From positions 1,382,148 to 1,446,147 of the forward strand of contig SCFE01000062.1 of assembly GCA_004352715.1 (NCBI GenBank): a DNA stretch of 64,000 nucleotides, given 5' to 3'. Positions 1 to 12,100 of this stretch are shown here, piece by piece. The stretch comes from Hofstenia miamia (taxonomy: Eukaryota; Xenacoelomorpha; Acoela). Made by a program: the position numbers and the translations under genes. A model generated the notes under the pieces. That model made no database searches and was not told the origin of the DNA. It was given only the letters and a program-made list of their open reading frames with translations. Position 1 is the stretch's first letter; each line of letters starts with the position of its first letter.

Positions 1-1
1 T

Positions 2-298
2 TTTGTTTCTATCAATCACGCTTTCGTTCTTATCAGTATTAAAAAGAAATTAATAACTATTATATGTTACATCTTATTAGCTGTATACGGTATTGAAACA
101 AATCCAGGCCCAATTTTAACTTTCGAATCTTATATTCAAAAGCTGAATAAAATGAAAAATTCTATTAACTATGTACATTTGAACTTTCAGAATCTTAGCA
201 GCAAAAATTTAGAATTTAAGCAATTAATTTCAAGTTTTAAAAATGATGTCATTCTGGCAATTTCTGAGACTTGGCTAAAAAGTCACGATCCCGATAAC
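2..298 (+). pseudogene. CR1/L2-type LINE, ORF N-terminus and start of endonuclease
   Basis: An open frame runs from base 2 to the insertion at 299. It encodes a hydrophobic stretch, then a 2A-like motif ending at base 112, then the opening of an apurinic-type endonuclease: a segment with HLNFQNLSSKN and, near 262-283, AISETWLKS, matching the N...S and ET motifs at the start of the APE domain of CR1/L2/RTE LINEs. The frame resumes at 1028 after a transposon insertion with residues FRRNRLFNNP and KGGKFSFYYR, the next conserved block of the same domain. The 5' end lies outside the window. The element is dead: stops and frameshifts follow within the endonuclease. Confidence 0.72.
62..112 (+). other. 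2A-like ribosome-skipping motif in LINE ORF
   Basis: Bases 89-112 encode GIETNPGP, preceded by the hydrophobic helix IICYILLAVY. The invariant NPGP and the upstream helix are the hallmarks of 2A peptides, in which the ribosome skips the Gly-Pro bond. The consensus is D-V/I-E-x-NPGP; here the Asp position is Gly, which may weaken activity. 2A sequences at the N-terminus of CR1/L2-like LINE ORFs are known in several invertebrates. Its position just before the endonuclease fits that arrangement. Confidence 0.62.
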
Positions 299-1019
299 CT
301 CGGGTCGGACCCGTAACGAGTTGTAAATATTTTACGGGTTACGAGTCATTAAGTACGGGTTGAAACCCAAAACATAAAAACACCGAAAAAATATTTTAAT
401 TATCATCAAAGAAAAAGTCAATTTCTTTTTCTTCATTTAGTTCGGTATTCTTTGCGATGACTGGTACATTTTGATATAAAACCGGGACGTTGTACCTCAA
501 AAACAACACCTTTTCCACAATATCATTAGATAATTTTGCTCGCTGTGATGAATGTATAATTTTATGCCGACTAAACACACATTTTACTGCATGTCATAAG
601 TAAAATTAATATTGTGTAGAAACAATGAAACACATTACTGCAAGAGATCCACCTAATTGAAAATATGCAACAGCATCGAATTATGTTAAGTAAATATACA
701 GAGGGAATATAGACTAGAAAACAAATGTTAGAGAAAAATTATTATTTTCAATTCACTGTGTGTATTACTGTATTAGTGGTATTCAATCAAAATAAAGGAA
801 ACGTGTAATTACCATTGTGTTCAGGAAAATACGTGTAAAAATAGAAAATTAACAGGTTATTTTCTCTTTCGTGTTGTGTTATTGTTAAAATAATAATGAC
901 TAATCAGTTTATTACTGCAACAATAGTTTGTAAGATAATGTAACAATACGATTAAACTTTAACCCGTTACGGGTTCAAATAAGAAACTAAGGGTTACGTG
1001 TTAAAAAATCCGACCCGAG
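299..1019. mobile_element. hAT deletion derivative with TIRs and 8-bp target duplication
   Basis: The ends are perfect 11-bp inverted repeats, CTCGGGTCGGA at 299-309 and its complement at 1009-1019. They are flanked by the 8-bp duplications CCGATAAC (291-298) and CCGATACC (1020-1027), one mismatch apart. An 8-bp duplication is diagnostic of hAT elements. The LINE endonuclease reading continues across the insertion, which proves later insertion into an older LINE. Subterminal CCCGTAACGGGTT-like motifs recur near both ends. The 721-bp body keeps only a fragment of transposase on the minus strand. Confidence 0.82.
396..578 (-). pseudogene. hAT transposase C-terminal dimerisation fragment
   Basis: A 60-residue minus-strand frame contains FSRHKIIHSSQRAKLS followed by VEKVLFLRYN. 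This is the C-terminal hAT dimerisation signature (FS..G.i....R..L....vE.l.FL..N). It lies inside the TIR-bounded element, so the element is an internally deleted hAT that retains the 3' end of its gene. The initial Met is not a real start. Confidence 0.7.
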
Positions 1020-1027
1020 CCGATACC

Positions 1028-2882
1028 ATGGTCTTTTAAAAACGATGCATATACTGTATTCAGAAGAAACAGATTATTCAATAATCCACTCTGTAAAACA
1101 AAAGGTGGGAAGTTCTCTTTCTACTATCGAAGTAATTTAATCAAAAACTGCGCAATGATATTAGGAGCAATCCATCATCAAATGTAGAAAGTCTTTGGGT
1201 AGAAATAAATAATCCAATAAGAAATTCTCAATTTAAAAGGCAGTTGCAAAATGTATCCTACTGTCCAAACAAGAAATTCGCTAATTTGTTTGAGCAATTA
1301 AAATAGAATTATCTTTGGCTTGTTCTGAAATAATACAGCATATAGAATATTTAAAAGTTCTAAAATTCAATAATTTTGTTGCATATAAAAAGGCTAGAAA
1401 TTTCTCCAACATTGAAAATCGGCCTATAATGAATACATTAGAAATGAATACGCCCGACTACCTAATCAAAAGTCAAAGTGGAAGCTAATTCATGAGATCC
1501 AGTAATAGCAAGAAATCTAAATTAAACTGTATTGATGTTATCAAAAATAAAAATGGAAAAATGCTCACAGACACCTATGAAATTTTTAACGAATTAAACA
1601 TGACTTTTATTAATCTAGGAAAATATAGTGGTCCAATTGTTAAGTTTAAAAGTAAATCAGTTAAAGTTATTAATCCCGAATTTTCTTTCCTTAATGCAAT
1701 TCATAAACTTAGGCCCAACAAATCAAATGGGCCTTCCAAAATTTCTTCGTGGGCACTTAAAATCACTGCAGATATAATTGCCAATCCGTTAAATTTTATT
1801 TTTAATGAATGCATAAAAAATACTTATTTTCCGGATTATTTAAAACTTGCCCATGTTACTCCCATTTTTAAAAAAATGATCCAAAATTATCGACCAATTT
1901 CTATCACATCTCCATTAATCAAAGTATTCGAAAGATTATTGCACGATCAAATAACTGAATACCTAAATAAGTACAACCTACTGTCAAAAACTCAATTTGG
2001 TTTTCGAAAAAATTTCTCAACCACGGATACCCTTTTAAGAGCCACAGAAAACTGGAGATCGTCNNNNNNNNNNNNNNNNNNNNNNNNNNNNNNNNNNNNN
2101 NNNNNNNNNNNNNNNNNNNNNNNNNNNNNNNNNNNNNNNNNNNNNNNNNNNNNNNNNNNNNNNNNTTTAAGAGCCACAGAAAACTGGAGATCGTCACTGG
2201 ACGCAAATAAGTTTGTAGCTATTCCTTGCGTAGATCTTTCTAAAGCTTTTGATTCGATTAATCATAGCATACTAATAACAAAATTATCCTATATTGGTTT
2301 TTCAAATAAAAGCAGAAATTTGATAACTAGTTATTTGAAGGATACGTCTCAGAGAGTAAAGATAAACGATGTTTTTTCAAATTGGCTGCCTGTTAACAAT
2401 AGTGTTCCTCAAGGAACAATTCTAGGTCCCCTTCTTTTCAGTATTTCTGTAAACGACAACTGATTGTAATTTAATTCAATAAGCCGATGATACGTGCATA
2501 TTCAATGATAATAAATTCATGCATATGGCAATTGAATGTATAGCATCAAATTGTGCACATATTTCAGAATGCATAGGTTGATCATATATCTTAATAACGC
2601 TAAGGTTCCGACGGTTAATAATTTTAAGCACTTAGAACTTTTTGACTCGAAACTAAATTTTGAATCTCGCATTAATGCTAAAGTTCGAAAAATTCGCTAT
2701 CGGAATAAGAAATATGTCAATCATAGGAAATCTCTCATTAGTAATTTTTCCCTAGCCTGGTAGATTTATTGTATAGTTATTTGTTGTTTTGTATGTATTA
2801 CGTATGATTGTATATTTTTCGACGCTATTCAGATAAATTACCAATTATTGTCAATATTTATCTGAATAAAGAATATCTTATC
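1028..2882 (+). pseudogene. CR1/L2-type LINE reverse transcriptase, degenerate
   Basis: After a broken endonuclease region (1028-1490), an RT frame runs 1492-2463. It has NYRPISITSPLIKVFERLL, QFGFRK, VDLSKAFDSIN (motif A Asp) and VPQGTILGPLLF (motif B). The ADD catalytic motif follows around 2490 in another frame (ADDTCIFNDN), so a frameshift separates it. A thumb-like segment (NNFKHLELFDSKL) lies near 2620. The 3' end near 2882 has the short ATCTGAATAAAGAATATCT-type tail. The frame is broken by a 102-N gap at 2064-2165. Order and motifs fit CR1/L2-clade non-LTR elements. Confidence 0.8.
2064..2165. other. Assembly gap (102 N) with overlapping flanks
   Basis: The roughly 30 bases before the Ns (ending GGAGATCGTC) recur directly after them (2166-2196). 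The two contig ends therefore overlap, and the gap is probably not real sequence. The LINE protein frame continues across if one copy is removed. Confidence 0.85.
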
Positions 2883-2884
2883 TA

Positions 2885-3238
2885 GAAGCAGAAGCACTAG
2901 ATCTAAAGGAATATGTAGAAGAGCAACCTAGAGAGTCCCTACCGCAGGTCACTAAGGAGCTAAGGAAGATAAGAACTGAGAGTGAAGGAAAGACAGCATA
3001 CCAGAGTAGGATGGAATCAGAGACAAACAAGGTATAGGCAGAAGGCAATCCATGGAGAATATTCGAGGAACACTGAAAAGTATGACAGAGAAGAAAGCAA
3101 CAAGTGATTAAAGAAGGTAAGACTAAAAAGAGAAACAGAAGCACTGATAATGGCGCACAGGAGCAAGCAATACGAACAAACTGGGTGAAGAAGAATATAG
3201 ACAGAATATTGGAAGCAATAAATGTAGTCAAACTAAAT
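2885..3238 (+). pseudogene. Retroelement ORF remnant with 'ALRTNW.KK.ID'-type block
   Basis: The plus strand encodes an acidic helical stretch (YVEEQPRESLPQVTKEL), a broken middle, and then QEQAIRTNWVKKNIDRI near 3150-3215. That last block resembles the AAQ.QALRTNWIKK.ID segment found in RT-bearing ORFs of several animal retroelements. The zinc-finger part that normally follows is absent. The opposite-strand 117-residue frame is a shadow. Family assignment is by remembered motif only. Confidence 0.45.
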
Positions 3239-3346
3239 TAATATTAATAAAATTTTCATGAAATTATAGCATTAGGGTTCTTCAGGCACGGTATTACTAC
3301 AACATACTAGCAATCAGCCTAAGGCAAGAGTTTTAAGCTGATTTCT

Positions 3347-3371
3347 TTTGGGGTAACAAAGTTACTCCAAA
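3347..3371. repeat. Palindrome, first of a pair
   Basis: TTTGGGGTAAC-AAA-GTTACTCCAAA is a near-perfect hairpin with an 11-bp stem and a 3-nt loop. A second copy lies at 3525-3548. They may be ends of a decayed element. Confidence 0.6.
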
Positions 3372-3524
3372 CAAACTATTGGTGTTTTTGTTGAATCTTG
3401 AAAAGCAAAGTTAGGATGATTCCCATATTGTGCAGTCAAAAAATACTTAACAAATGTGGATAAGTCCCAAAATATCAGGTTATTCCTATTTGGTTTGGGT
3501 TCAAAATTCTATTCTAATTGTTAC

Positions 3525-3548
3525 TGGGGTAACAAAATTACCCCAAAC
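3525..3548. repeat. Palindrome, second of a pair
   Basis: TGGGGTAAC-AAAATTACCCCAA repeats the 3347-3371 palindrome about 175 bp downstream, in the same sequence context (GGGGTAACAAA). Confidence 0.6.
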
Positions 3549-3650
3549 TTAGTTTAACCGTTAAATTTGTGAAAGAACTTAATTGAAATGTTTCATTCAA
3601 ACTCCAGCATATTGAAAGTATTGAAAGTTTGAGTTGCACCAATTAACAGC

Positions 3651-3853
3651 ATTGGTAATCATTGTACTGCCTGTGTGATAATAAAAGATTACTTGTTTTT
3701 NAACTTTTTGACTCGAAACTAAATTTTGAATCTCGCATTAATGCTAAAGTTCGAAAAATTCGCTATCGGAATAAGAAATATGTCAATCATAGGAAGGCAA
3801 TCATTGGTAATCATTGTACTGCCTGTGTGATAATAAAAGATTACTTGTTTTTG
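3651..3853. other. Chimeric contig join around single N at 3701
   Basis: Sequence left of the N (3651-3700) recurs at 3803-3853. Sequence right of it (3702-3795) is a copy of LINE bases 2636-2729. This shuffle of two neighbouring blocks around one N is an assembly artefact or a haplotype junction, not a gene. Confidence 0.75.
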
Positions 3854-4343
3854 CCAACAAGTCTTGAGGCGATATAATAGTTTGTGAATTTAGAGGGGCC
3901 ATAATTACAAAAAAATTGTATTCAGCGGTGTTATAAAAAAATGGATTCAACGGGAACATAATAATAATTATCTTTTAGCAAATATATTGCTTTGACTATT
4001 ATAGCTGTGGTATCTGCACCTGAAAATCACATTACGTATTGCTTTCCGTTAAATAAACAAAACAGGCATTGGTTCAAGATATTGTTTTATTGTGAAAATA
4101 CGCTAATATTCTGATGGAAAACTACAAATTACATGGGAATGGGAACATAAATAAAGCTAGGGAATATTAGAAACAGTATGAATTTACAAAACACAAGTAT
4201 GATACATGAGAAGAAGTAAAGAAAAATTAATTGAACCACTATTTACAAATTTTACAACACAATTTCAAATTTCATAAAAGTAAGGCTGACGCTAAAATTC
4301 TCAGGAATAAAAAATTACATAATTATATCTGACATTAATTTAG

Positions 4344-6118
4344 TTAATGACTATCACCAATAAAACTATCTTCATCAGAATGTGGATAATCACTGAAGTC
4401 GTCCTCTGATGACGAAAGAGGAGCATCATTAATGTCATCGTCGCTTGCTTGCATGTCTTCATAATTCATATTGGCGATATCTACTTCCCTTCGCGTGTGA
4501 TAGTCATTATGACCATCAGAGTGATAGACTCTTACCTTCTCATCAATTTCTTTTAAGAATTCAAGACGTTTGCTCCAGTCATGCTCATGGTGTTCCAAGC
4601 GATTTGGGTTAGAATTATTGGGAAGGTAATCATTGAACCTTTTGCCAATATTGCTATACATTCTTTCAGTCATCACACTTTCAGTTTTTCTTGTTTTTGT
4701 ATGATTGTTACCATATAACTAAAATGATAGAAGAGAATATAATTTATGAATAATTTAGATTGACATGTTTAGGGGCAGGTAATTGAACTAAATGAGCTGC
4801 TATTTATATAGCATATTAGTGAGATAAAAAATGAATTTTGTAATCTGTCATTATAGATGTTGAATCCCCCATGTTAATTCTAGTCCAGCTTCAGTATACG
4901 GTTGCATAAATTATAGTAATCTTGTCATGGTTGTGCAAGTTTGAAGGTTTGTCAGGTGACATGCCAAAATTGGTTAGTTTTATTCTATTTCACGAAAAAG
5001 AACTCAGTCAAGTCAGAATTGTATTCAACGGAATTTCGAGATCAATGGTTGAATAAGCAGTTGAAATGATGGGCCCATTTCTATCACCAAAGAATATCAG
5101 TGCAATCAGGAGCACACCATGATTAAGTCAGATTTCAGCAGGTAGGTCGACAGAGTCAAAAATAATTTTTAAATAATTTCAACATGAGTTCTCACACATC
5201 TATCGATTATGGCAAATTATTTGAATTTTTGAATTAGAAAAGAATGATGGCAGTGACGTGTTGGAGAAACACGTCCCATAAAAAACTGCATTTTTTTGTT
5301 TTATAGGAAATTTAAAGAAGCGTTTTTAGTTCAGTAATGTTTATAATATATTTAAGTGGAATGAGTAACAAATATTATACTAAGTAATGACAATTGTTAT
5401 TTAAATAGTTTCCACTATTTTCAACAATTTTGTTGAGATCAACAATCAGTTCCTCGAAAGCCCTACTCATTCGATGACGAGTGAAACTGAGGCATTTGCT
5501 CATCCAAAAATGTAACAACAACTTGTGATAATTTCATTGCTTCATCAGGCCAACCTGTTTCTAAGTGAGAGTGTATATCTGTTGTGGAAAGCCACATATT
5601 CTAAGCGTTTCGATGAAAAAATATGCTTTGACTTTCGTATACTCCATCTTAAAAAATATTCTGACACGTTTATAGCTGCTCGATTTTGAACTTCAATTTT
5701 GAATTATGAATTTTAAATTTCAATTTCAATGATAACATAGCTACCTATCTCTTGCTGTATTTCTTATATATCTATTGCTACAATGATTTTAAAAATAGAA
5801 TATTTTATATTAACATTTTAAAAGAAAATACGCAGTTTTTTATGGGACAATCTATATACAACAGCATTATAAAGTCTCTAACAACATACTGATATTAATT
5901 GCGAATTATTGTTGCTGAAAATAAATATTGAGAAGACATAAGTGATGAACTGCTCATACCTCTATATCAATTATCCATGAACGACGAAACAGCTGATAGG
6001 CATCTTCATACCGGTTTAAAAGCTCATATTCTATACCCATATTGTAAATCGTCCGACTGGAGAGAATGCTGAATTCACCGTAGGTGGCAATACTTAACTC
6101 TAAAGCCATGTTGTACAA
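4344..6118 (-). CDS. NACHT-TPR gene, exons 23-24: last TPR and acidic C-terminus
   Basis: Exon 5960-6118 encodes LYNMALELSIATYGEFS followed by a TPR-like NMGIEYELLNRYEDAY. The terminal exon 4344-4718 starts LYGNNHTKTRKTES and ends in a serine- and aspartate-rich tail (SSSEDDFSDYPHSDEDS) before TAG/TAA-rich sequence. The acidic tail carries several casein-kinase-2-like sites by composition. A TIR-bounded element occupies much of the intron. Confidence 0.85.
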
Positions 6119-9100
6119 CTAAAAAGTGTCAGTGAAATACAAACGTTAGCAGAAAATATTTGAATTTAAAAGTATGACCGGGGTCGTAAACAACATATTA
6201 CTAGTAATATAAAATATATTGGAATGTATTTTCAAACAAGCACAATATCTATATTTATTGAGTACATACATAAATATTACTACTAGACCATTTTCAGGTG
6301 ACATTTAGAAATCATCAACTTGCGTTTAGAAATAATCATTTTACAATTAGAAATAAAGAACTACAAATAGAAATGGTCGATTTACATTTAGAAATGAAAA
6401 ACTACATTTAGAATTTAGTATATATCATTTAGAAATGATCAATAATCATTTAGAAATGAAAGACGACAGTCAGAATTCGTCACTTAACATTCAGAAATCA
6501 ATTATTAACATTCAGAAACGATCAACTAACATTAAAAAATCCTTAACTACAAAGAAATTTTCCATATTCGAAGGTTCTTTTTCTCGTTGAAAAGTATTTT
6601 AGAAAGATTGAAGCTTGGCAACGAGAAAACCAACCTTTGAATTTGAAAAATTTCTTTGTAGATAAGGATTTCTGAATGTTAGTTGATCGTTTCTGAATGT
6701 TAATTGAAGAATTCTGAATGCCGTTCTTCATTTCTGAATTATTATTGACCATTTCTAAATGATAAATACTAAATTCTAAATTGACAATTTCTATTTGTAG
6801 TTATTGATTTCTAATTTGTAAAATGATTATTTCTAAATGCAAATTAATGATTTCTAAATGTCACCTGGAAATGGTGTAGTAAAGCAATTTATTACAATTC
6901 TATAAACTACAAATAATTAAACAACTATTCCAAGAATGACCAGCATATCTTTTCATTTGAAAATTAATCGACAAGCAGGATTTGAGAATACTCCTTTTTG
7001 TTGTTGAGGCATGCAGAAAATGGGATATGCGTAAATTATATGGAAGATTATTAAAGATATCAGATGCCATGAGGAGAAAGGAGTTTTCCCGTGCCTGTCT
7101 TTCATTAACATTCTTTTTGTATAGATTGCATTTCGATAATGGTGAAAAAAATAGTAACGTTAAACATTGAATGTATGCGTAAGGCCTCATTATTTGATAT
7201 GACTGATAATATTCACTCACATGAGTGAATTTTGGAACTCTACCAACTGTTTAAAAAATCCAGTTAAATATTTACACCATTTAGTCAAGTATAGTCCAAC
7301 AGTCAAAGATGAACCATAACTCATAGCACGATAAATGTGTGAGCGAACATAATTAATCAGGAACTCTTTTGGAATGGAGTTACTAAGAACTGCAACTCTG
7401 GTTCTTAGAGTAATTTTTTGCATTTTTAGATTTAACTCTGCTCTTGTCCGCCCGCCCACTATCTATTGAGAAAAACGTAAAATACTACGAAAGTAAATCA
7501 AAATTCATAAAAGTAATATATAATTTTTCTTTTAATGAGAAACTTCCTACGACTCCTATAATATTATTAACTCTATCAAAGATCATGCATAGACATTAGT
7601 GTTTTGAATTTCTGTAATTATTACAGCAAATGTACAACAAAATTTTTATATTCTTGCCCTAAAAGCATAAATTCGGCGGTAAATTATTCAATTTCTTTTT
7701 AAAAGCAGAAAAAACTTATGTCATCACAGCATATTATCTTATGATTATACCAGACTTTATTTGAGCGGGCATAACATATGCCCGGTTATTTGAGTGCACG
7801 ATACTCACCCGCCCGGTCACACTAATGTCCGGTGCCCGCAAAACACTACCTCAGAGTAGCTAATTTACGAATTTTGGCATTGAGAAAATTCGAGAAATCT
7901 AAGCTGTAATTAAAACAGACTTAAGTAGGACACTGATTTAGAGTTAGGTATCGTTTTCTTGTCTACTGAGACTGATCTTTTCAAAGTCTTTGTTGTCCAT
8001 CGATGTATGCAATCTGATGAAATGCGATTTATTTACATTGAGATTTAATTCGGTTTTTATCAAATCATTTCTTTCTTACAAAGATCCTTGGTAATTTTTG
8101 GAACAGCAGCTTTTTTACGTTCATCAGATACATAAATGCATGTATCATCAGCATATTGAATAATGCTAGAGTACTCTAAACAATCTGCAATATCATTGGC
8201 ATACACGTTGAACAAGACAGGAACAAGTATTGAGCCTTGTGGTACTCATCTGTTTACGCTAATAGCAGACGATAGAAAATTATCGAGTTTAACTGACTGC
8301 GTTCTATCTTTTACAAAGCTTGAGATTAAATTTACTCTTAACTTATTTAACAACAACCCATGGCAAATGCTATTAAAAGTCTTTGCTACGTATTTGTTAG
8401 CATTTAAACTTCTACGCCAGTCTTTAATTCTTATCAACAAAGCTTCTGACGCTGATCTATTTTTTTCTAAATCCGTATTGATGTTTAGATTCAAATTTAC
8501 AAAATCTATATTCATTTAGGAAATTTATGATAAGTGCAAATACTTGAAATGACAAAATACATCCGAAAAGATTGCAATTATTTTGTTTTCAACAGGGTGC
8601 TTCGAAGCGTTTGGTTAAAACATGGACGTCTTTAAACTAGCTTAGAGACGTCTATGGGTGAATATAATGAGAGTCCCTCAGCTGAATTAAATAAACCTTG
8701 ACGCATTCCATTGTTTGTGTTAAATTCTGCTAATTATGAACGAAATATTAAATGCTTTTGTTATTCATAAACAATTACTAATGAACAGAAATACACGAAT
8801 TCCTCAATAACAAAGTGTGTTTAAACATTCATTGCTATTGTCGCAATTCGTTATTATCAGTGTAAATAGGTTATTATTGAAGTTCTAATATAGTTAACAA
8901 TTTCTTCCCATTTTAATTTCTAAATGTTCACAGTTCTGATCTGATGTAACTACTAATAGATTAAAAAGTATTAGTGAAGTTGAAATTTTTAAATAGCCGG
9001 AAATTTTAAAAAATAGCACTCTTTAATTGGGAGAAATTCAATTACCATAAGAAGTTTCCATCTATTTGGATTGTAATCGTGACTGTAAACAACTGCCTTG

Positions 9101-12100
9101 GTCATGTAAGCTTCAGCTAATAAGCCTTTATCATCAAGCTAAAGAAAAGAAAATTTCTATCAAACATGAAAGAGTGTCTTACCTTTTGAAATATCTCAAT
9201 GGCTTCATTAACTGCTAAAAGAGCACTTTTTTTCAGTTCGTATGCGTCATTGACATATCTGCTCATTAGACCACCTTGGTGGAAAGCCTTGAGAATTAAA
9301 ATCCTTCCCAGTTTGAACTAAACAATTCGTCAACATTCTAGTTAAGAAACACAAATTGAAAAAATTGCAAAACCAGTTTATCATTACCTAAACAAATATG
9401 TAGATAAGTAATGCTATGTAACAAAATTAAGTTCCAAGAATTGGCTTTAATTTATATCATTAAACCTCTAAGTACCAACTAGGTCGTTTTCGACCCGTGG
9501 CGTTTTCAAGCATTATTTTCTATTATACAAATTTCGAATTGGGAAATTTTGAATAGCTGAAAATCTAAAGGTCACAAGGTATTGTAATGTCATAGAAAAA
9601 AAACTCCTTTATTAGAATTTATGATTCCTTTTTCTATCGTTAATTACCACGCGGTTCATTTTCGACCCATTGTAAAAATAAAACTTTAATAATGATATTG
9701 ATCAGCTGAACTATACGTCTGTTAAAAGAGAAAAAATTGTACAAATTGTATTTTACAATTTCTAATACTCGCTGGTGCTTATTGTGGAAGGCACTAGCCT
9801 GTAATTCATATGTGGAATTCAGAAAATGGCCGACTAATTTTTTCGCATGTTATGAGTCGCTACCAGTTTGAAGCACTCTGCAAATGTCGCCGTTTTAATT
9901 CAAAAACGATGAGATGAAAGAAGGGAAGGAGATAAGCTTACACCCATTAATGATATCCACGATTGACTTAACGCAAAATGTAATGTCATGCAGCTTACAA
10001 ATCTGTGTGTGTTGATAAACAATTGGCTCTATTTCGAGGACGATGACGGTTCAAAGTATGCATACCTGGTAAACCCAGAAGATATGGTATCAAAATATGG
10101 GTCTGTGCTGACTTTGATACTGCTTATTGTAGAAATTTCGAAGTTTATTGTGGAAAACTAAGGCGCACAGAGGAAATTGCAAAAGGAATTAGAGTCGTCT
10201 TGCAAATGATTGATCACCTAAACGGTTCAGGACGTAGCTGCACAGCGGACAATCTTTTTCTTTGCACTTACATCGAGACTGTCAGAAAGAACAAAGCCTT
10301 CATCCCACTTAAATTTCCAAAAACAATAAGCCTGTACTTTCAACAACGTTTTCCCACCAAAATTATCTGATGTTGACTTCATACATCTCCAAAAAGAAAT
10401 TCACAGCAATCGACAAGATCGGAAACTAGAAGTGATTCTGCCTATAATTCAACAAAAGTTGCCGTTAAAACCCTTGACAAGCTTCTTCGCACATATTTCA
10501 CCCAAAGCAAAACACGTCGTTGGCCTCTCGTACTGTTCTATTCATTCATTGACATAAGTGAACATAATGCTTATGTCATTTACAAACATTGTAAACCGCA
10601 TTAAGGACGAATGTTTTTGCATCACTTGGAAAGGATCTCGTGCAAGGAGCTATTCAAGATGAAATTCGTCACGTCCATCTATCATAAATGTCAAACTCAT
10701 GCATGTAAACCTCACAGAATGATCATGTGTGTTAACTGCCAATGATGTATTTCGAGGAACTACCGCAGCTTATAATATTCCTATATAATCGAAAAGTATT
10801 TAATTGTATACATTTATATGCACACCTATGTGGATTAGTGTTATAATTGATAAAAATAGGCACATTTACAATGGACAAGAAAAAATACACGTCTGATTTT
10901 ATGCGATTCCTTCTTATATATCATCTGTTCATGGTGTTATTCTAAATACTTCAATATTTGATCAAAATAATCAATGTTCTTACATTTAATGGAAATAGTC
11001 ATAAATGCATTTGAAGAACGACTTCCTCCAAAAATAGAACGTCATTATATAAAGCAGGCTCCATACATGCACATGCTATGGTTCTATAATTTATGCTTAA
11101 ATGACATTCTCTTAAAAGTAAAATATAATGATACTATGAAATAATCATTAATATATATTTTTATGACGCTTTTTAAAACAATCTCGAACAGTACACTTTC
11201 ATCATACCGTATCTCGACATAAAACTAATCTTTGTGCATTAATAATTGTCCATGGTTGGTATTTAATATTGCAAAATATGTCGGTATTTAGAGGGCTAAG
11301 GAAATTTATTCGAGCATTAAATTCTGTAATTTTTTACAATGAATTCTAGAGAAGTCAAATGATGAAACACTACCTTGTGAAGAGGATCGTCATTTCTTTC
11401 TATAATTTGACGTCGATAAGTACAGCTTTGCTCGGCATGGTTCACAATTTGCCGGAGAAGTGGTGTACTGCGATTTTGCGTAAAAACTTCTTCTTTTGAT
11501 AACTAAATTAAACAGCATAAAACAAACATTATTGAGACCGCAAAACGTTCTATCTTCCAATTTGCAATATTCGGTGTAACCAAAAGTAAGGAAGAACTTA
11601 GATTGGTTATTGATTTTTCAAATTTAGCTCCGCTGAGCAGTATGCTTAAATTCTATCTGCCTTCATTTGTAAATGTCCTATTATTTCATGAACCTAAATC
11701 AAACGACATCGCTATTCAACTAGACTTACTAAAATCCCCTTTTTGCCATATAAATCTTCCTGAGCATCAAAGATTTAAGACAACATTTATTGACCTCTAG
11801 TACGCAGCTTCAAATTCATAAAATTACCAATTGGAATTTTGGTGGCACCTTTTGTCTGCCGAATGTTTACCAATTGCTTAGTAATGCCACTAAAAAATTA
11901 TTGTTCCACAGCGTAGTCACACAGGAAATCTCATTTTATATTCCCTGAAAAGAATCTAGACATAATTGTGAAACATATACAATAACTACCAATGATATTT
12001 CGAGGAAATACCGCAGCTTATAATATTCCTATATAATCGAAAAGTATTTAATTGTATACATTTATATGCACACCTATGTGGATTAGTGTTATAATTGATA

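Larger units (their letters stand above)
3239..4343. other. 3' flank of the NACHT-TPR gene, no gene seen
   Basis: This AT-rich sequence lies downstream of the stop codon at 4344. It holds two short palindromes, a single-N contig join at 3701, and no supportable gene. A polyadenylation signal for the minus-strand gene must lie here, but no single AATAAA on that strand stands out from the AT-rich background. Confidence 0.6.

Noticed and set aside
2878-3231. 117-residue minus-strand ORF with hydrophobic runs
   Set aside because: Antisense shadow of the plus-strand retroelement remnant, which has recognisable residues.
6282-6880. CRISPR-like array
   Set aside because: Units are degenerate, have no constant repeat plus variable spacer structure, and are arranged as an inverted pair in a eukaryotic intron.
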